NCBI GenBank assembly: GCA_037693485.1
Contig: CM075352.1
Coordinates: 71,116,001 to 71,180,000 of the forward strand
DNA: 64,000 nt
Reading direction: 5' to 3'
DNA from: Kitagawia praeruptora
Lineage: Eukaryota > Streptophyta > Magnoliopsida > Apiales > Apiaceae
Shown: positions 1 to 11,739 of the stretch, piece by piece
Numbering within the stretch: position 1 is the stretch's first letter
How the letters are laid out: every line of letters starts with the position of its first letter
Program-made: the position numbers and the translations under genes
Notes under the pieces: generated by a model
Databases searched by the model: none
The model's input: the letters and a program-made list of their open reading frames with translations, nothing else
Told to the model about the DNA's origin: nothing

Positions 1-1519
1 GACCAGGTACTGCAGAGTGTCATTTCAGACTTAAAGCAAGGGGCCAAGGAACACACAGGTTTTATGTTGTTAAACGATAGGCTGCTATACAAAAATCGAA
101 CTGTTTTGCCGCAAAAATCCACACTTAAAGCAGCCTTACTATATGAGTATCACGATTCTGTCATGGGGGGTCATTTTGGTGAGCTGAAAACGTACTTACG
201 ACTGGCTACTAATTGGTATTGGGTTGGGATGCGGAGTGATGTGGCTGCATATGTTCGAAATTGTGTCACCTGCCAACAACAGAAATCATCTCAGCTGTCT
301 CCTGCTGGACTTCTTCAGCCGCTGCCCATCCCAGCCATGATTTGGGAAGACCTCTCAATGGACTTTATTGAGGGACTACCCATGTCACAGGGAGTCAACA
401 CCATTTTTGTAGTCGTGGATCGCCTCTCCAAATATGGACACTTCATTGGCCTAAGACATCCGTTTGATGCCTTCACTGTGGCTAATGCCTTCGTTAAGGA
501 AATCGTTCGACTACATGGGTTTCCCGCATCCATAGTTTCGGACCGAGATCGAATCTTCCTTAGCACTTTTTGGAAAGAAATATTCAGGTTACATGGCACC
601 ACACTGAAGAAAAGTACTGCATACCATCCACAAAGCGATGGGCAATCAGAAATCGTTAATAAAGGATTGGAAACTTTTCTTCGTTGCTTTGTCGGTAGCA
701 AACCCACTTCGTGGGCCAAGTGGCTTCCTTGGGCTGAGTTTTCGTATAACACTGCTCCACACTGTTCCACCCACGTCAGCCCATTTAAAGTAGTCTACGG
801 ACGTGATCCACCACATCTCCTCAGGGTAGGCCAAGGCCAAACACCAGTCCACAGCATTGATGAGATGTTACAAGAAAGGGACGCCTTGTTGGACGATCTC
901 CATTTCCATCTGTTACGATCCCAACAGATTATGAAGTCAGCAGCCGACTCCAGGCGAAGGGATGAAAGTTTTGAAGTGGGTGATTTTGTGTATTTAAAAT
1001 TGCAACCGTATCGTCAAAAATCATTAGCACGGCGACCGTTCGAAAAGCTGGCTGCTCGCTTTTATGGCCCATTTTGCATCGAAAAAAAAAATAGGGCAAG
1101 TAGCATACAAATTGGCCCTCCCAAATGACTCAAAGATTCATCCAGTCTTTCATATCTCACAGCTCAAACGGTCAACTGGCACTGCTAGAGTAATTCCGAC
1201 GATACCACCACAGTTATCTGCTGATTTGGAATTACGGGTTGAACCTGCTGCGTTGCTTGAGGTGCGTGAGTTTAAGCAAGGACAGGAGACCCGGTTGGAG
1301 GCCTTAATTCAGTGGAAAGATTTGTCTATAGCAGAGGCTACTTGGGAAGATGTGGAGCACTTCTGCAAGCAGTTTCCACATTTCCACCTTGAGGACAAGG
1401 TGGCTGTTTGGGGGGGAAGTAATGTAATGCACCAGGAAAAGGCTAAGTCACTTATAACGTATGCAAGGAAAACAGGGAAGGGCAAAAGAGTAAAAGCAAC
1501 TCCAGAGGTCAACAATTGA
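1..1519 (+). pseudogene. chromovirus pol C-terminus: integrase plus chromodomain, frameshifted
   Basis: The first frame is open from base 1 to the stop at 1128. It shows an HHCC-type zinc finger ending in CVTCQQQK and the DDE core: Asp in SMDFIEG, Asp in SDRDRIF (codon at 541), Glu in GQSEIVNK (codon at 649). Counting from the ATG at 64 these are residues 100, 160 and 196, with 35 residues between the last two, as expected for retroviral-type integrases. The frame is lost at a run of ten A (1082-1091). The next frame (1064-1519) carries the post-core segment (GQVAYKLALP, HPVFHISQLK) and a chromodomain-like segment with LIQWKDLSIAEATWE, which would direct integration to chromatin. One base more or less in the A run would account for the break. 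It could be mutation or a sequencing error. Confidence 0.85.
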
Positions 1520-1530
1520 AGTCAAGGGGC

Positions 1531-1573
1531 AGAAAAGGAAAAGAGAAGTAAAGGGGATGTGGGGGGTATAAGG
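1531..1573 (+). other. polypurine tract region of the chromovirus
   Basis: A nearly pure purine stretch that includes GGAAAAGAGAAG and GTGGGGGG lies just after the pol stop. This is where the plus-strand primer of an LTR retrotransposon is expected, immediately before the 3' LTR. Confidence 0.5.
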
Positions 1574-1576
1574 GAA

Positions 1577-1769
1577 ATGATTCTGTTAGGGTTAAATTAT
1601 CTATCTGTTCTGTTAGTAGCCGCTTTACATTTCATAGGAGAGCCATGGACTCTCGAAGATCCATTTATCTGTAATCGTTATTCGTGTGGACTATCTTTTG
1701 TGAAATTAAAATCGTAGATCGGAGTGTTTATTTTCAATTCTGAAATTAGTGTTGAGCCTTTCCATTACA
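1577..1769 (+). repeat. possible 3' LTR of the chromovirus
   Basis: The sequence after the purine tract has no coding capacity and could run from a TG near 1577 to a CA near 1769. No partner LTR is in the window, so both ends are guesses. Confidence 0.3.
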
Positions 1770-2802
1770 CTGAAGCACATAAAGCTAGTAGCACAGACAG
1801 GGTGACTATTTTATAAACATGCAGTCAAGAAGAAGATCCTAAACAAATATCCACTTGTTGGCATAAGAAGAAGAAGATAAATTCCACCTTCCATCAAATT
1901 ATAATGCATCCTGCCACTGGTGATAAGGCCACTACATTATCGGCTCATACTTTCTTAAGACGTACTTAATCTTCTCACTATCATATTGGCGCGATAATTC
2001 AAGCTCAGGACATAGTTATACAGAAAATGGTTAAGAGTCTATACGAAAAAAAGAAGTTCAAATATATAACTTAAGCAAAACATAAGTCATAAGTGATACT
2101 TTTATTAAATTGAAGACTTCAACACCGACCAAGCTCCTCCCCAAAACCAAAACAAATAGAATCTTGCACTGCCGTATTTAACATATCTTGTGCATGTGGA
2201 ATCATAAAAGTTAGTAGTAAGTGTGCTTGTGTTATTAATGAATCTGCAAACACACTGCTGACAGGATTGTGTATTGCCATGTTTTGTTATTAATGATTCG
2301 CTTTAGAAAATTCTTAAATAAATCATTCTGCACATAGGTAACTTAAAAATGACATTAACGTAACTAGATAGACTACTTTTTATTTCATCGCCCAATAAAA
2401 TGTCCTTGGATATGTGAAAAATAATACATGTAAAGATGTAAATGTGCCGCATGAACAAGTTATGTTAAACAAACAGCTGGAAAGTTTACGAATATCTTAA
2501 GATAACATATACTTCACATCAGAAGCAGTGACATAGAGGAAATGGTACTGATGTACTATCATAGATATTAGAACTTAAACTGGACCAAGTTCACATAACC
2601 AGAAGCTGATGGCTTTGGCAGTTTCCAAACATGTTAATTATCAAAGTATGGGTTAAGCCTATTAGGTTGCTAGACATACTGTTTATACTTTATATGTTGT
2701 ACATAAGGTTAACTGAAACTCTTTGAGATTGTGCAGACACCAGAAACAGGTCAAATTAATTAAAATGCATTCAACTATCCAAGTACTATAAATATTTGGT
2801 AC
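1770..2802 (-). other. remaining last-intron sequence of the GH3 gene
   Basis: AT-rich sequence follows the splice donor GT at 2802-2801 on the minus strand. No GH3 exon was found here; in particular there is no match to the conserved YRLGD block that the next exon should carry. It is therefore either intron extending past the window start or what remains of a truncated gene. Confidence 0.5.
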
Positions 2803-4315
2803 CTGCGAAATTGGTTACAAGGATCTCATATTCTTCGCCAATTTTGACTTCACTCAAACCCACCGGCTTCGGCTCTAACATGATGAAGGTGGAATCAGAT
2901 CCTTCCTCAGCAAGATTATCGAGATTCTGTCTCAGAGGTATGAATTCAAAATATCCAATATTTGGAAGCACAGCAAAAGTTGCCAACTCAGGTGGCAAAT
3001 TTGGGTTAACATTTGCCCCAATCCATCCTTCAGAAGACCCATAATCAGCACTTAGCAACGGTAGATCTTCTGCATAGTGCCTCAACTTAATCAAATAAGG
3101 CTCCATTGATCCAGTCATTATACCATATATGTACTTAGCATTGGGAAATAGCGCCGGAATTAGTCCATACCAATTGCTTAACCTTGAACACTTTTCATGA
3201 ATTATTGCAGCCAATTCAGGATTTGGCTTAAGTAGTTTTGACATAGCTGTTCTGATAGAAGGAACAGTTACTCGACTGGACAAGACTCCGACTCGGATGT
3301 CATTACAGAGTTCTTCCCAAACCTGTTCAAATGTCCTGAAGGCATGAACTATGCTGTGGGCAAATGTAGAGGACACAACTTGAATGTCATCACGAGAAAT
3401 AAGGCCACATAACAGATGACAGTACAAAGATTGATGAAAGTCTGGACCGAATATCACTTCATCAGGGCTACAACATGGTGTCTGCATTGCCTTCATTGTT
3501 TTCTTGTATTGTGAGCTACGATAAACATTTGTTGTAGCAGTTCCAGCTGGCAGTCCCCCACTCGTCACAAACTGCTTGCTGCTATAGATAAACTGTAACG
3601 CCTTTCCACTTCGAATTGGATATTCTCTGCAGAAAGGATAGTATCATGTCAGCTGAGAACAAACTACTCCTAACAATTTCAGGCTAGAAAAACTATTGCA
3701 AGACATAGTAAAAATTTGTCTGATCCCCTTTTTTCTTCCAAAAAAAGTGTTCAGGGTTAAGAAAACTCTCAAAAACATATCTACTAATTATTGATAGCGA
3801 TACAAGTTTCAGATTTACCTGTTTCTAAAGGCGAAAGATGTCTTATATATCTGCATAGTGGATTCCACCAAATCATCATTGAAAGGCACAAACTTAGGCT
3901 TACCCTGAGTGGTGCCGGAACTGAACAAAAACACAATTAATTTACAATACAAATACCCTTCACAATCAGCAAAAACAGAACTTAAAGACTGAAAGACTAG
4001 AAGGACTTGAATTAAGTACCTTAAAGTAATGGTCTTTATTGGATTTCCGGTGAGAATCGGAGAAGTATCACCATCAGCGATCCTCCGAATGTATGATTCC
4101 AAATCCTTGTGTGTGACAATAGGCACAAGTTCAGCAAAACTCTTGCGATCATATTTCCCATTAAGACCCCATTTCTGCAGATACTCTGTTCTTTCATTCT
4201 CCTGTAAAATTTTCTTCAACGTCTCATTTTGGACTCTCCCAGCATCTCTTGTCAGAGCCTCAAATTCTTCGATGAATTCTTCCGGGTCAAAATGTTTCTC
4301 CACCTTTTCCAACAT
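2803..4315 (-). CDS. JAR1-like: JAR1-like jasmonate-amido synthetase (GH3 family), three exons, 3' end missing
   Basis: Exons read on the minus strand are 4315-4020, 3920-3819 and 3626-2803. All introns have GT-AG ends and the phases fit. Together they give 407 codons beginning MLEKVEKHFDPEEF; JAR1 of Arabidopsis has about 575. Visible GH3 blocks are the ATP/AMP motif SSGTTQGKPKFVPF formed across the first splice junction, TATTNVYR, CSPDEVIFGPD, ITVPS-like VTVPSIRTAMSKLL, NWYGLIPALFPNAKY, IMTGSMEPYLIKLRHYA and the second nucleotide motif YGSSEGWIGANVNP. The third motif (YRLGD) belongs to the last exon, which is absent. Overall similarity is to the JAR1/GH3.11 branch, which conjugates jasmonate to isoleucine to make the active hormone, rather than to auxin-conjugating GH3s. 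The start at 4315 is the first ATG and matches the family N-terminus. The transposon at 1-1769 may interrupt the gene in its last intron. Without the last exon the product would lack the C-terminal domain. Confidence 0.85.
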
Positions 4316-4330
4316 ATTTCCAACCTTCAA

Positions 4331-5230
4331 CAGAAAATCAACTAATTATAAAAACCACTAAATTAATTTTTGATTACAAAATATATAGAAGACTAAAAAG
4401 AAGCAAGTTTCAGCCATAAGAAACAACCATTGACCTTTTGTTAACCAAAATATGCCTAAAAGATATCAAAGAAATTCATAGATTTATAGCAAAGTTGAGG
4501 ACAACTTCACTCTAGAATCCTTCTAGAACAAGTACAATTATATGAACACAAGTACTAATTAACCCAAACATGTTTGCAAAGCTAAAAATTTGAGTGTGAA
4601 ATCAAAAGCACTGATGATCCAAGAAAGATGCTTAAGCTGCTAGTGACCCAAAATTCTATTCCTGAATTCTGAGGACTTGTTTTGTCAACCAAGTCAATAT
4701 CAAAAAAGTTCTAGAATTTCTCTTTAAAGAGATCCAAATAAAGCAATAACAAATCTAATAGTATTACAGATACAAGGGACTCCACATAAACAGAACAGGA
4801 AAAAGCAATAATTCAAGAATCTTTATACAGTATAAGATACCCAGAATTTACACAGATACACTGAATTGAAAATTAGTTACAGAACCATTTAATCACATAT
4901 CAAATCAATCAGAAAACTGACACCAATACTTCACCTTTTTTCTTTCAACTATGCAATAAAAACAGAAATTAATGACCTTAAGAATCACAATAAGCTCTAA
5001 AGTTGCATTGAATAAAACCAAGAGCTACTAAATTATGATAAAGTTTAAAAACAAAATACAGTTACCAATCTCAAGAATTCCTCAGAAAATCTATATCAAA
5101 CACACAAGTATATATACACGAAAATTTTATGAGTTTGAACTAAAACAGTAGATAGTGCATGGCAGATAGAAGCATACAGAGTGTTAGAGTTGATGAGTCT
5201 TTAATGAAACTTTCCCTCTTGATCTCCAAA

Positions 5231-5273
<43 letters not shown>

Positions 5274-5470
5274 TTAAGTGTGTTGAGCAGCCATGGCGAT
5301 GATGATATGGAAGAGAGGAGTGATTCAACCAAAAGGAGTAAGACAAGAGTTGTTACCTCCAATCTCAAATTCTCAACTATATACATGAATATAGGCTGCC
5401 TATAGAAACATATTTAAAGATAAATTATGCCAGCTACCAAGACTTTTTACTCGTACAAAAGAAAATGTGT
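4331..5470 (-). other. probable 5' leader of the GH3 gene, likely with an intron
   Basis: There is no coding frame between the ATG at 4315 and the putative TATA box at 5499-5505. A plausible donor (GGAG followed by GTAACAAC on the minus strand, near 5355) and a pyrimidine-rich acceptor region just above 4330 would remove about 1 kb of AT-rich sequence. A transcript alignment is needed to confirm the leader intron. Confidence 0.4.
5237..5268. repeat. (AG)n microsatellite, about 16 units
   Basis: An uninterrupted AG dinucleotide run (CT on the gene strand) lies in the leader region of the GH3 gene. CT runs are common in plant 5' leaders. The Leu-Ser repeat frames read through it are artefacts. 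Confidence 0.95.
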
Positions 5471-5498
5471 GTCACAACAGTGTGTGTGTGAGAGAGGG

Positions 5499-5505
5499 TA
5501 TTTAT
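5499..5505 (-). promoter_or_regulatory. putative TATA box of the GH3 gene
   Basis: Minus-strand ATAAATA sits upstream of the leader, which would place transcription start near 5470. A GT/GA-rich stretch lies beside it. Inferred from position and motif only. Confidence 0.4.
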
Positions 5506-6151
5506 CTTGGATTTATCTCAACTTCCCCTATCAGTGGTTGGTTTTTGGATGACTAGATTTAGTGGTCATTGCATTTTATATGTTGCATTCTACAGGACTA
5601 GTAGTAGTACTTACGAGTACTTATCATTATCATGAATGGCCCCTGGAAAAGGAGTAGATTGTAGTTTCTACACGGAAGTCAGTGTTTGCATGAAATTTTT
5701 ACGTTAGTTTACTAGGGTTATTATGAGCTCATTAGGACGTCGGATCGAATCGGATCGGATTCGGATGAATTTTATGAAATTTAAATCCAACTTGTGGAGT
5801 ATTCAGTAGAATTGGATTATTTCGTCATCTTTTAAGTTTCCCACATTTAATTTTCGAATGTTTAATAATAAAATTTTGGAAGAATATTAGAAGCAAACGG
5901 CATCAAATTTGAAGTGAAATCAAACATTTCACACTTCATTTCAAAAAAAAAAAACATTTCACACTTATTTTTCTGTTGTATAAACTGTAAAAGGGTTAGT
6001 TTGAATTTTTTATGTATGTAATCAGCAAATTGTGTGGTTAAATCCGGTGCGAATGTGCATTTTTCTGGATGTAATTTTTACTTCCTGGTAATTGCAATCT
6101 ATAATTAGTTAAAATCCTAGGTAAACGGCTAAAACGGAATTTGTTGGTTGA

Positions 6152-6731
6152 GAGCATTTTCATTTGGTCCCCCATCCTCATCACCAAATTTTACTAAAAA
6201 TAATAATTCTCCAAAAATTTTCTCAAATTTTATTTATCTTTTAAAAAATTTCTACATCCCATTTCGCATCTCTATTCCCATCTTTAAAAAAATGATTATT
6301 TATATATAATTCTAACTTTCAATTTTTATCTTACTATTCATTCTTTATATTCCATTATTTTAATTACATTTGATTTTTTAGCTTAATTTAAATATATATT
6401 TACATTTAATATTTTTGAAATTAAAAATTTGGTATAAAATTTAAGAATGAAATTTAAATTAAAAAGTATTTCAAAAATATTATATAATTATTAATTATTT
6501 TAATATATTATTATATATGTAAGAGTTGAAATGACAAAAATTATAGAATAAAAAGGAGTATTTAATAAAATGAAGGTGAGATGGGAAATGCATAGTGAAA
6601 TCCGAATTTAGTTTTAGTTCCCAAAATTATGTCCTATTTTGGGATTCTATATGTAGATCGATCACATATTAATAAATTTTTCTAAATTATGAGATTGGGA
6701 TTGAGCTGGGATTTCAATGCAAAAGCTCAAA
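6152..6731. mobile_element. MITE candidate with GAGCAT-type termini
   Basis: The left end GAGCATTTTCATTTGG and the right end (reverse complement GAGCTTTTGCATTG) form imperfect terminal inverted repeats around about 550 bp of very AT-rich DNA. The same terminus type occurs at 9898 and 20803. No clean target duplication was seen, so the ends are approximate. Confidence 0.4.
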
Positions 6732-8639
6732 TAACCCAATACTAATAGCTATTTGATGCTAACCTAGTATGAGTTTTTTTTTTAATAAGGACAATTGTTT
6801 GGGAAAAAAGTTAAGAAATATGTACATTTTTTTTAAAATAAGAAATTTATTTTTGTAATATAACGAATATTAAATTTCCCATAAACATTTTTCTTTTAAA
6901 AAAAGTATGTAAATACAAATTTTTTCCTGAAATAAATAACTTATAAGTTCATTTTAAAATTTGTCAAACGGGCAATAAGTTTAAATGGTGTTTTTTTTTA
7001 AAATCAAGTTTAAATAGTCTTTGTTATGTTTATTTAAGAAAATTAGAAAAGTAAAGCGTTAATCCTCTTTGATTTGATGGAATCTTATTCGCACAAATTT
7101 TATACTATCCTTAAGATGAAATAATTCATTTAAAATATTTTTAATAGATGTTGTCAAATAGTAGTCAATTTTTACCATGTCATCATATTTATTTCATCCA
7201 TTTCATTTATTGATAATATTTATTAAAAATCTATTACAATAGTTGACAATTTTAAAAGTTGTTAATTTTTAAAATGATAATAATATGAGAAATATAAAAA
7301 TGAATATAATTTATGTAATTTTAAATATTTATATATGGTTTTAAATTTATGAATAAGTTGTCAACTTTTCATAATGTTGGTTGATAACTTATTGACAATT
7401 ATACAATTTCAATAAATCGACAATCATATCATATCACAAAAAATTTGATAATCTTTTGACAACCCCTATTAAAATATAAAATACAGCGACAAGCCTTGCA
7501 TACATAAACATGTGCTGTTGGAGTGGACCTGGTTATCATCGGCTGTTTCAGCAGATGTCTCCCCGTCTCATATTTTCCAGAACCTTTTTGTAGAATTACT
7601 GTAACATTTTTCTATCAAATTTTATTTATTATTATGAAATAATTAACAAAGATTTAACGAAATATATATGACATACTTGGGCAGAACCAAGGGAGGTCAA
7701 GTATAGATTGAAGTTTCGATTAGACTGAAAACTTTAGTAAAAAATTATATTTAGATTCAATCTTACCGAATTTTAATTAAAAATTAGTGTAAATTTTGTT
7801 TTGAATCCCGGTTAGAAAAATTAATAATAATTCATATTAGTCCTGTTTTGAGATCCTGGTTTAATTACCATAACATGTTGTTCATGAAAGTTTACTATGT
7901 TGAGTGCTGTATACAGCAGTGTGCATTATGAAATGTGTTTGATCGAATAGCTGTTTATGCTTATAATGTCAGAAATTGTATGGTATATATGGAATAGTTA
8001 GGTGCAACATATAATCTTATGGTTCGACCATTTCATTGTTACTTAAAAGATGAACTAAATTTGCCTAATATTTCTTTCATTTTCTGGCACTCTTAGACAT
8101 TTTCATGTGTCATTAATGCATCTGTCCCTTTCATTCTTGAAATTTAGCATTGTGGCCATTTACTACTTTTTGCAGAGCCATTGATATATACTGGACGAAG
8201 ATTGCCAAATATTTCTGTTACCGGAGTTACTTGAGACTTTTTATGCTTGGTAATGGTATCACCATTGTAAAAATCTCGGTAATTAGTATAAATTCGTTGA
8301 GGTATCGATTTAACATTAATCGGATAATCTAGGATTAATCGGAGTATTAATCGAATATTATAATAATATTTAATATATTAGTCTAATTTACAATTAAACA
8401 TATCATTGTAAATAAATTCACTGGATTAATCGGATTTCAAAAATCGACGATTGATTACCTTACAAGAATTAATCGGCTAAATCGAGAATTTTTAGAATCA
8501 TGCTTGGTATACTTAAATAAAACAAACCAGAAAAATATTATATCTAATTATAATTTGTTACTGCCAATATATCCGTAAAATTTAAATCGACGTAAGTAAA
8601 TTTAGCAGTTGGTACTTGGTGGATAATCCAACATGCACG

Positions 8640-8826
8640 AGGGATGTTTGGTTCAAGATTAACGAATTTCATTAACGAGAATTGGAATCTTAAATTCAAA
8701 TAATATTTTTTTTTTAAGATTGGCAATTTAATTATGTAGAATGAGAATCTCATTCCACTAATCCACTCCCATACCCTTAATTCTCATTTTCCACTCCAAT
8801 TCCCATAATTCATCCAAGCACTCCCC
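8640..8826. mobile_element. short MITE candidate
   Basis: GGGATGTTTGGTTCAA at the left and the reverse complement GGGGAGTGCTTGGATGAA at the right are imperfect inverted ends about 190 bp apart. Their GGG...TGTTTGG form resembles Harbinger/Tourist or hAT MITEs. No target duplication was confirmed. Confidence 0.4.
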
Positions 8827-9106
8827 ACAATTCATTACTCCTGTTCTTCCATAGTACAAAGATTCAATGGTTTAAAATTATTTGAATTTGAGTATCTAAA
8901 TATTATAATAAATGATTATTACACATGGGAAATTAATCATAAAACTAATTAATAATAAACTACTACTTAAACCGCAACTAGATATTACAAAAATAAAACT
9001 TCAACTATTCTGATTGAAGGACAAAGATTTATATATTCAAGTGTGACCTAAGACATGCATGTGTGAAAACTTTTACAAAGCTCGTGTTATGAACTTAACT
9101 AATATA

Positions 9107-9866
9107 GGGGTTGTTTAGGGGAATTTTTTTATAGAATAAGTCAATTTATTTTAAGATAAAATTAGAGATTCCTAACTTTCCAACTTATTTATGTAACTTA
9201 TTAAATCTCAAACATACATTAAATACTTATATTAAAAAAAATTATTAAATATAAAATTTTTATCCGAAAATAAGTCCATAAATCCTTATATTAAGGTGAG
9301 AAAAATAGGCCAATAATCAACTGTAACGTAGTTTAAGGGTAACTTCTGAAATCGTACAAATTGTTTTAATTTTAGAAACTAGAAAGGTTGGAAAAAAGGA
9401 AGAATCAGATATCGACAGATAAATTATTTAAATAAAGCAACGGCAATAGTCGATAGACCCACTAGGAGACATTAAAAGTTGGGGACCAAATTCATTTGAT
9501 AATTGCAAGAGATGGTCACACCTGATGCTAACATATTGGTGGTTAGTGGGATATGAGGGCCCATCCTTGTTGAATTTTAAGTCATTGATTTTATAGATGA
9601 ACACTTGTATAGTCCTAATCCATTGAATTTGACTATAAAACATACAATAAGTTTATATGTTTGTCTGTTTCGCTAAGCTTATTTCAAGGATTTTTGATTT
9701 ATTTTCGGGTAAAAATTTTATATTTTAATAAAAAAAGTTTATACAAGTATTTAATGTATATTTGAGATTCAATAAATTGTAAAAATAAGTTGGAAAATTA
9801 GGAATCTCTAATTTTATCTTAAAATAATTTGACTTATTCTAGAAAAAAGTTCTCCCAAACACTCCC
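9107..9866. mobile_element. foldback element with long inverted arms
   Basis: The first about 180 bp (starting GGGGTTGTTTAGGGGAA) is an imperfect inverted copy of the last about 190 bp (ending CTCCCAAACACTCCC). Matching blocks include AATTAGAGATTCCTAA on the left and its complement near 9800 on the right. The roughly 380-bp centre has no recognisable gene. This is a non-autonomous DNA transposon by structure; no clean target duplication was found. Confidence 0.6.
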
Positions 9867-9950
9867 ATTATCCAACTGTCGTTAAAACTTAAAGTTAGAG
9901 CATTTTCTATGGGACTAATTAAAATGATTGTTTAAAAAAAAATATAAAAT

Positions 9951-10469
9951 TGTTGTGGAATAAAAACTAGGTTTAAATTATTGCAGCTAGGGTTTGTGTG
10001 TTTAAGGTTAGGGTTCGTGAGCTTCGTGCTTTAATGGCTGCTTCTGCGTTCGAGACTTAAACGGTCCTCACAGAATGCCTACGTATCTCTGTAATTAGAG
10101 AATCAAGCCAATAAAACGTAGTTCTGAGTTGAGGGGTCTGACCCTTTATATAGGCTGAGAAGCCCTAAAATCGTAGTAGGGTTAGGTGACTTGGTGGGCA
10201 AGTCACAGACTAGAAGAAGGTTCTAGACTCCTTCCTTGTAGGAGTCAGTTTCCTTGTATGACTGTGTGGCTTGGAGGCTACTCTTTGTAAAGATAATGTT
10301 CTTATCTGACTTGTATCTCCCAGTTGTTAATTATCCCTAAATATTAATTACGAAATTAATATTATAATTGGAGTTTGGGCCCATCTGGTGGGCCCCATAT
10401 TTGGACCATTCTAGGTCTAATTAATGTCACATTAAATGTGTCTTTAGGGCTTACTTTTAGCCCATATCA
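9951..10469 (-). repeat. 3' LTR of element A
   Basis: 519 bp, reading TGTTGTGG...CCCATATCA on the plus strand, that is TG...CA in either orientation. It matches 20023-20541 throughout by eye. It contains the same minus-strand TATATAAA (10145-10152). Confidence 0.97.
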
Positions 10470-10484
10470 TTTGCCCCCCAACTT
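10470..10484 (-). other. polypurine tract of element A
   Basis: Minus-strand AAGTTGGGGGGCAAA directly precedes the 3' LTR. Confidence 0.75.
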
Positions 10485-10599
10485 CTAGAAAAACTGATCA
10501 GGTTTTTCTTGAAGTTATAACGGTCTTTTCTGAGACTTGGGTCAGGGTTTATTGCTCGTACGCGAGTATTTTCAACAATATCATCTTAATGCAAAGCGT

Positions 10600-10745
10600 G
10601 GAGCGACCGACGCATTTACGACGATGTTAAACGGCACTAGACAGCGCTAATCAGCCTTAAACAATGTTTAAATAATGTTAAACAATGTTTAACAGTCATA
10701 AAACGACACTAAACGGTGTTTAATGGCACTAAACGGTGCTTAAAT
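10600..10745. repeat. degenerate AAACGGTGTTTAA-type repeats
   Basis: Imperfect copies of TTAAACGGCACTA, TAAACAATGTTTAA and TAAACGGTGTTTAA recur about eight times in 145 bp. Several are near-palindromes. Confidence 0.7.
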
Positions 10746-10789
10746 GTAAAATTTTTCCGAGTTTTTGGAATTTTTAAGCTTTTTTCTCT

Positions 10790-11390
10790 TTTTTTCAGCT
10801 CATTTTCGAGCTCAAACTTCGAGCTCAAAGTGTCCCACGTCGTGGGCTTCGAGCTCGTTTTGCAGTTGATTTTCGACCAGGAGTCTGCGACCTCAACTCA
10901 ATGTAATTTCGACCTCGAATAAGTCCCAGGTCGAAAGGATCTCCTATGTTTCTCAGTTCAATTTCGACCTCGAATTAACGATCTCAAATGAAGAAAAAAC
11001 GACCTTAAAAAGGGTCCTAGGTCGTGTGGTTTTTCTTGAATTCCTAGTACAAATTCGACCTCGAACTTACGATTTCAAACCCTGTTATAACGACCTCATA
11101 TTTACGAGCTCGAATAATGTTTTAAACGATCTCAAACTTAATCCTAGGTCGTTAGGAATTTCCAAATTTTCAAGTTCATTTTCGAGCTCAGAATTTCGAT
11201 CTCAATTCCAGAGAATATCGACCTCAAAATGGGTTTCAAGTCGTATAGATTTTTGGTGACTTTCTGTTCTTTTTCGACCTCAATCTTACGAGCTAGCCCC
11301 AGTATATTTTCGACCTCAAAGTTGACTTTCCAGGTCGTTTGATCGAGCTCGAAATTGTATTGTCAAATGAGGTCGTTGGTCACGACCTCA
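10790..11390. repeat. dispersed TTCGACCTCGAA / TTCGAGCTCAAA motif array
   Basis: At least twenty short words of the form (T/A)CGA(C/G)CTC(G/A)AA(C/T) are spaced irregularly over 600 bp, mixed with CCTAGGTCG and CCAGGTCG. They sit upstream of the antisense TATA box and downstream of pol. Spacing is not a simple tandem period. Confidence 0.7.
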
Positions 11391-11707
11391 GACAACTTTT
11401 GCTTAGGACACTTGTTTTGCTTTTGGGCCTTAATTCTGGGCCTCTCCTCGTGGACTCTTAATTGACTTTGACTTGGCCTTCAACTTTTGGTCAATATGAC
11501 CTTAAATTAAAACCTTAATCAGGTTCATCAATATGGGTTGGGCCATGACAGGCCTTTAATTGTTTTAACTAAACTTGGGCCTTAACAAGCCTAGTGTTGT
11601 TGGGCCTTTTTAAAGTCCACTTTGTGTTGACAGCCCATAAGAGTTTTGAACAGGCCACAACCGGTTGATATTCATTTTAACCGGTTGAAATCCCCTAACT
11701 TTTTGCT

Positions 11708-11715
11708 TATATAAA
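11708..11715 (+). promoter_or_regulatory. TATA box of the antisense gene in element A
   Basis: TATATAAA followed by GGCC lies about 400 nt upstream of the ATG at 12113, with a C/T/A-rich start region (TTTCACTTTCACTTCATCAC) about 25 nt downstream. This strand is opposite to the LTR promoter. Confidence 0.65.
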
Positions 11716-11739
11716 GGCCAAAGTTTTCACTTTCACTTC

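Larger units (their letters stand above)
1..1769 (+). mobile_element. 3' part of a Ty3/gypsy chromovirus, cut by the window edge
   Basis: The open frame at the window start encodes the C-terminal part of a gypsy pol: integrase zinc finger, DDE core and a chromodomain-like tail. A purine-rich tract and a likely 3' LTR follow. Chromodomain-ended integrases define the chromovirus branch of Ty3/gypsy; the exact clade (Tekay, Reina or CRM) cannot be set from this fragment. The element is on the opposite strand to the GH3 gene at 2803-4315 and lies downstream of its last visible exon, so it probably sits in that gene's last intron or replaced its 3' end. The right boundary is approximate because the other LTR lies outside the window. 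Confidence 0.85.
5520..9106. other. AT-rich intergenic region
   Basis: No gene was recognised in about 3.6 kb. It contains short inverted-repeat elements (listed separately), a segment near 6775-7000 with diverged inverted ends, and repeated ATTAATCGG-like words at 8310-8480. The few small frames here resemble no protein. Confidence 0.6.

Noticed and set aside
5140..5386. Small minus-strand frames rich in Leu-Ser
   Set aside because: They are translations of the (AG)n microsatellite in the GH3 leader region.
10001..10020. GGTTTAGGGTT-like text in the element A LTR as telomere repeat
   Set aside because: Only one or two imperfect units, as part of an LTR.
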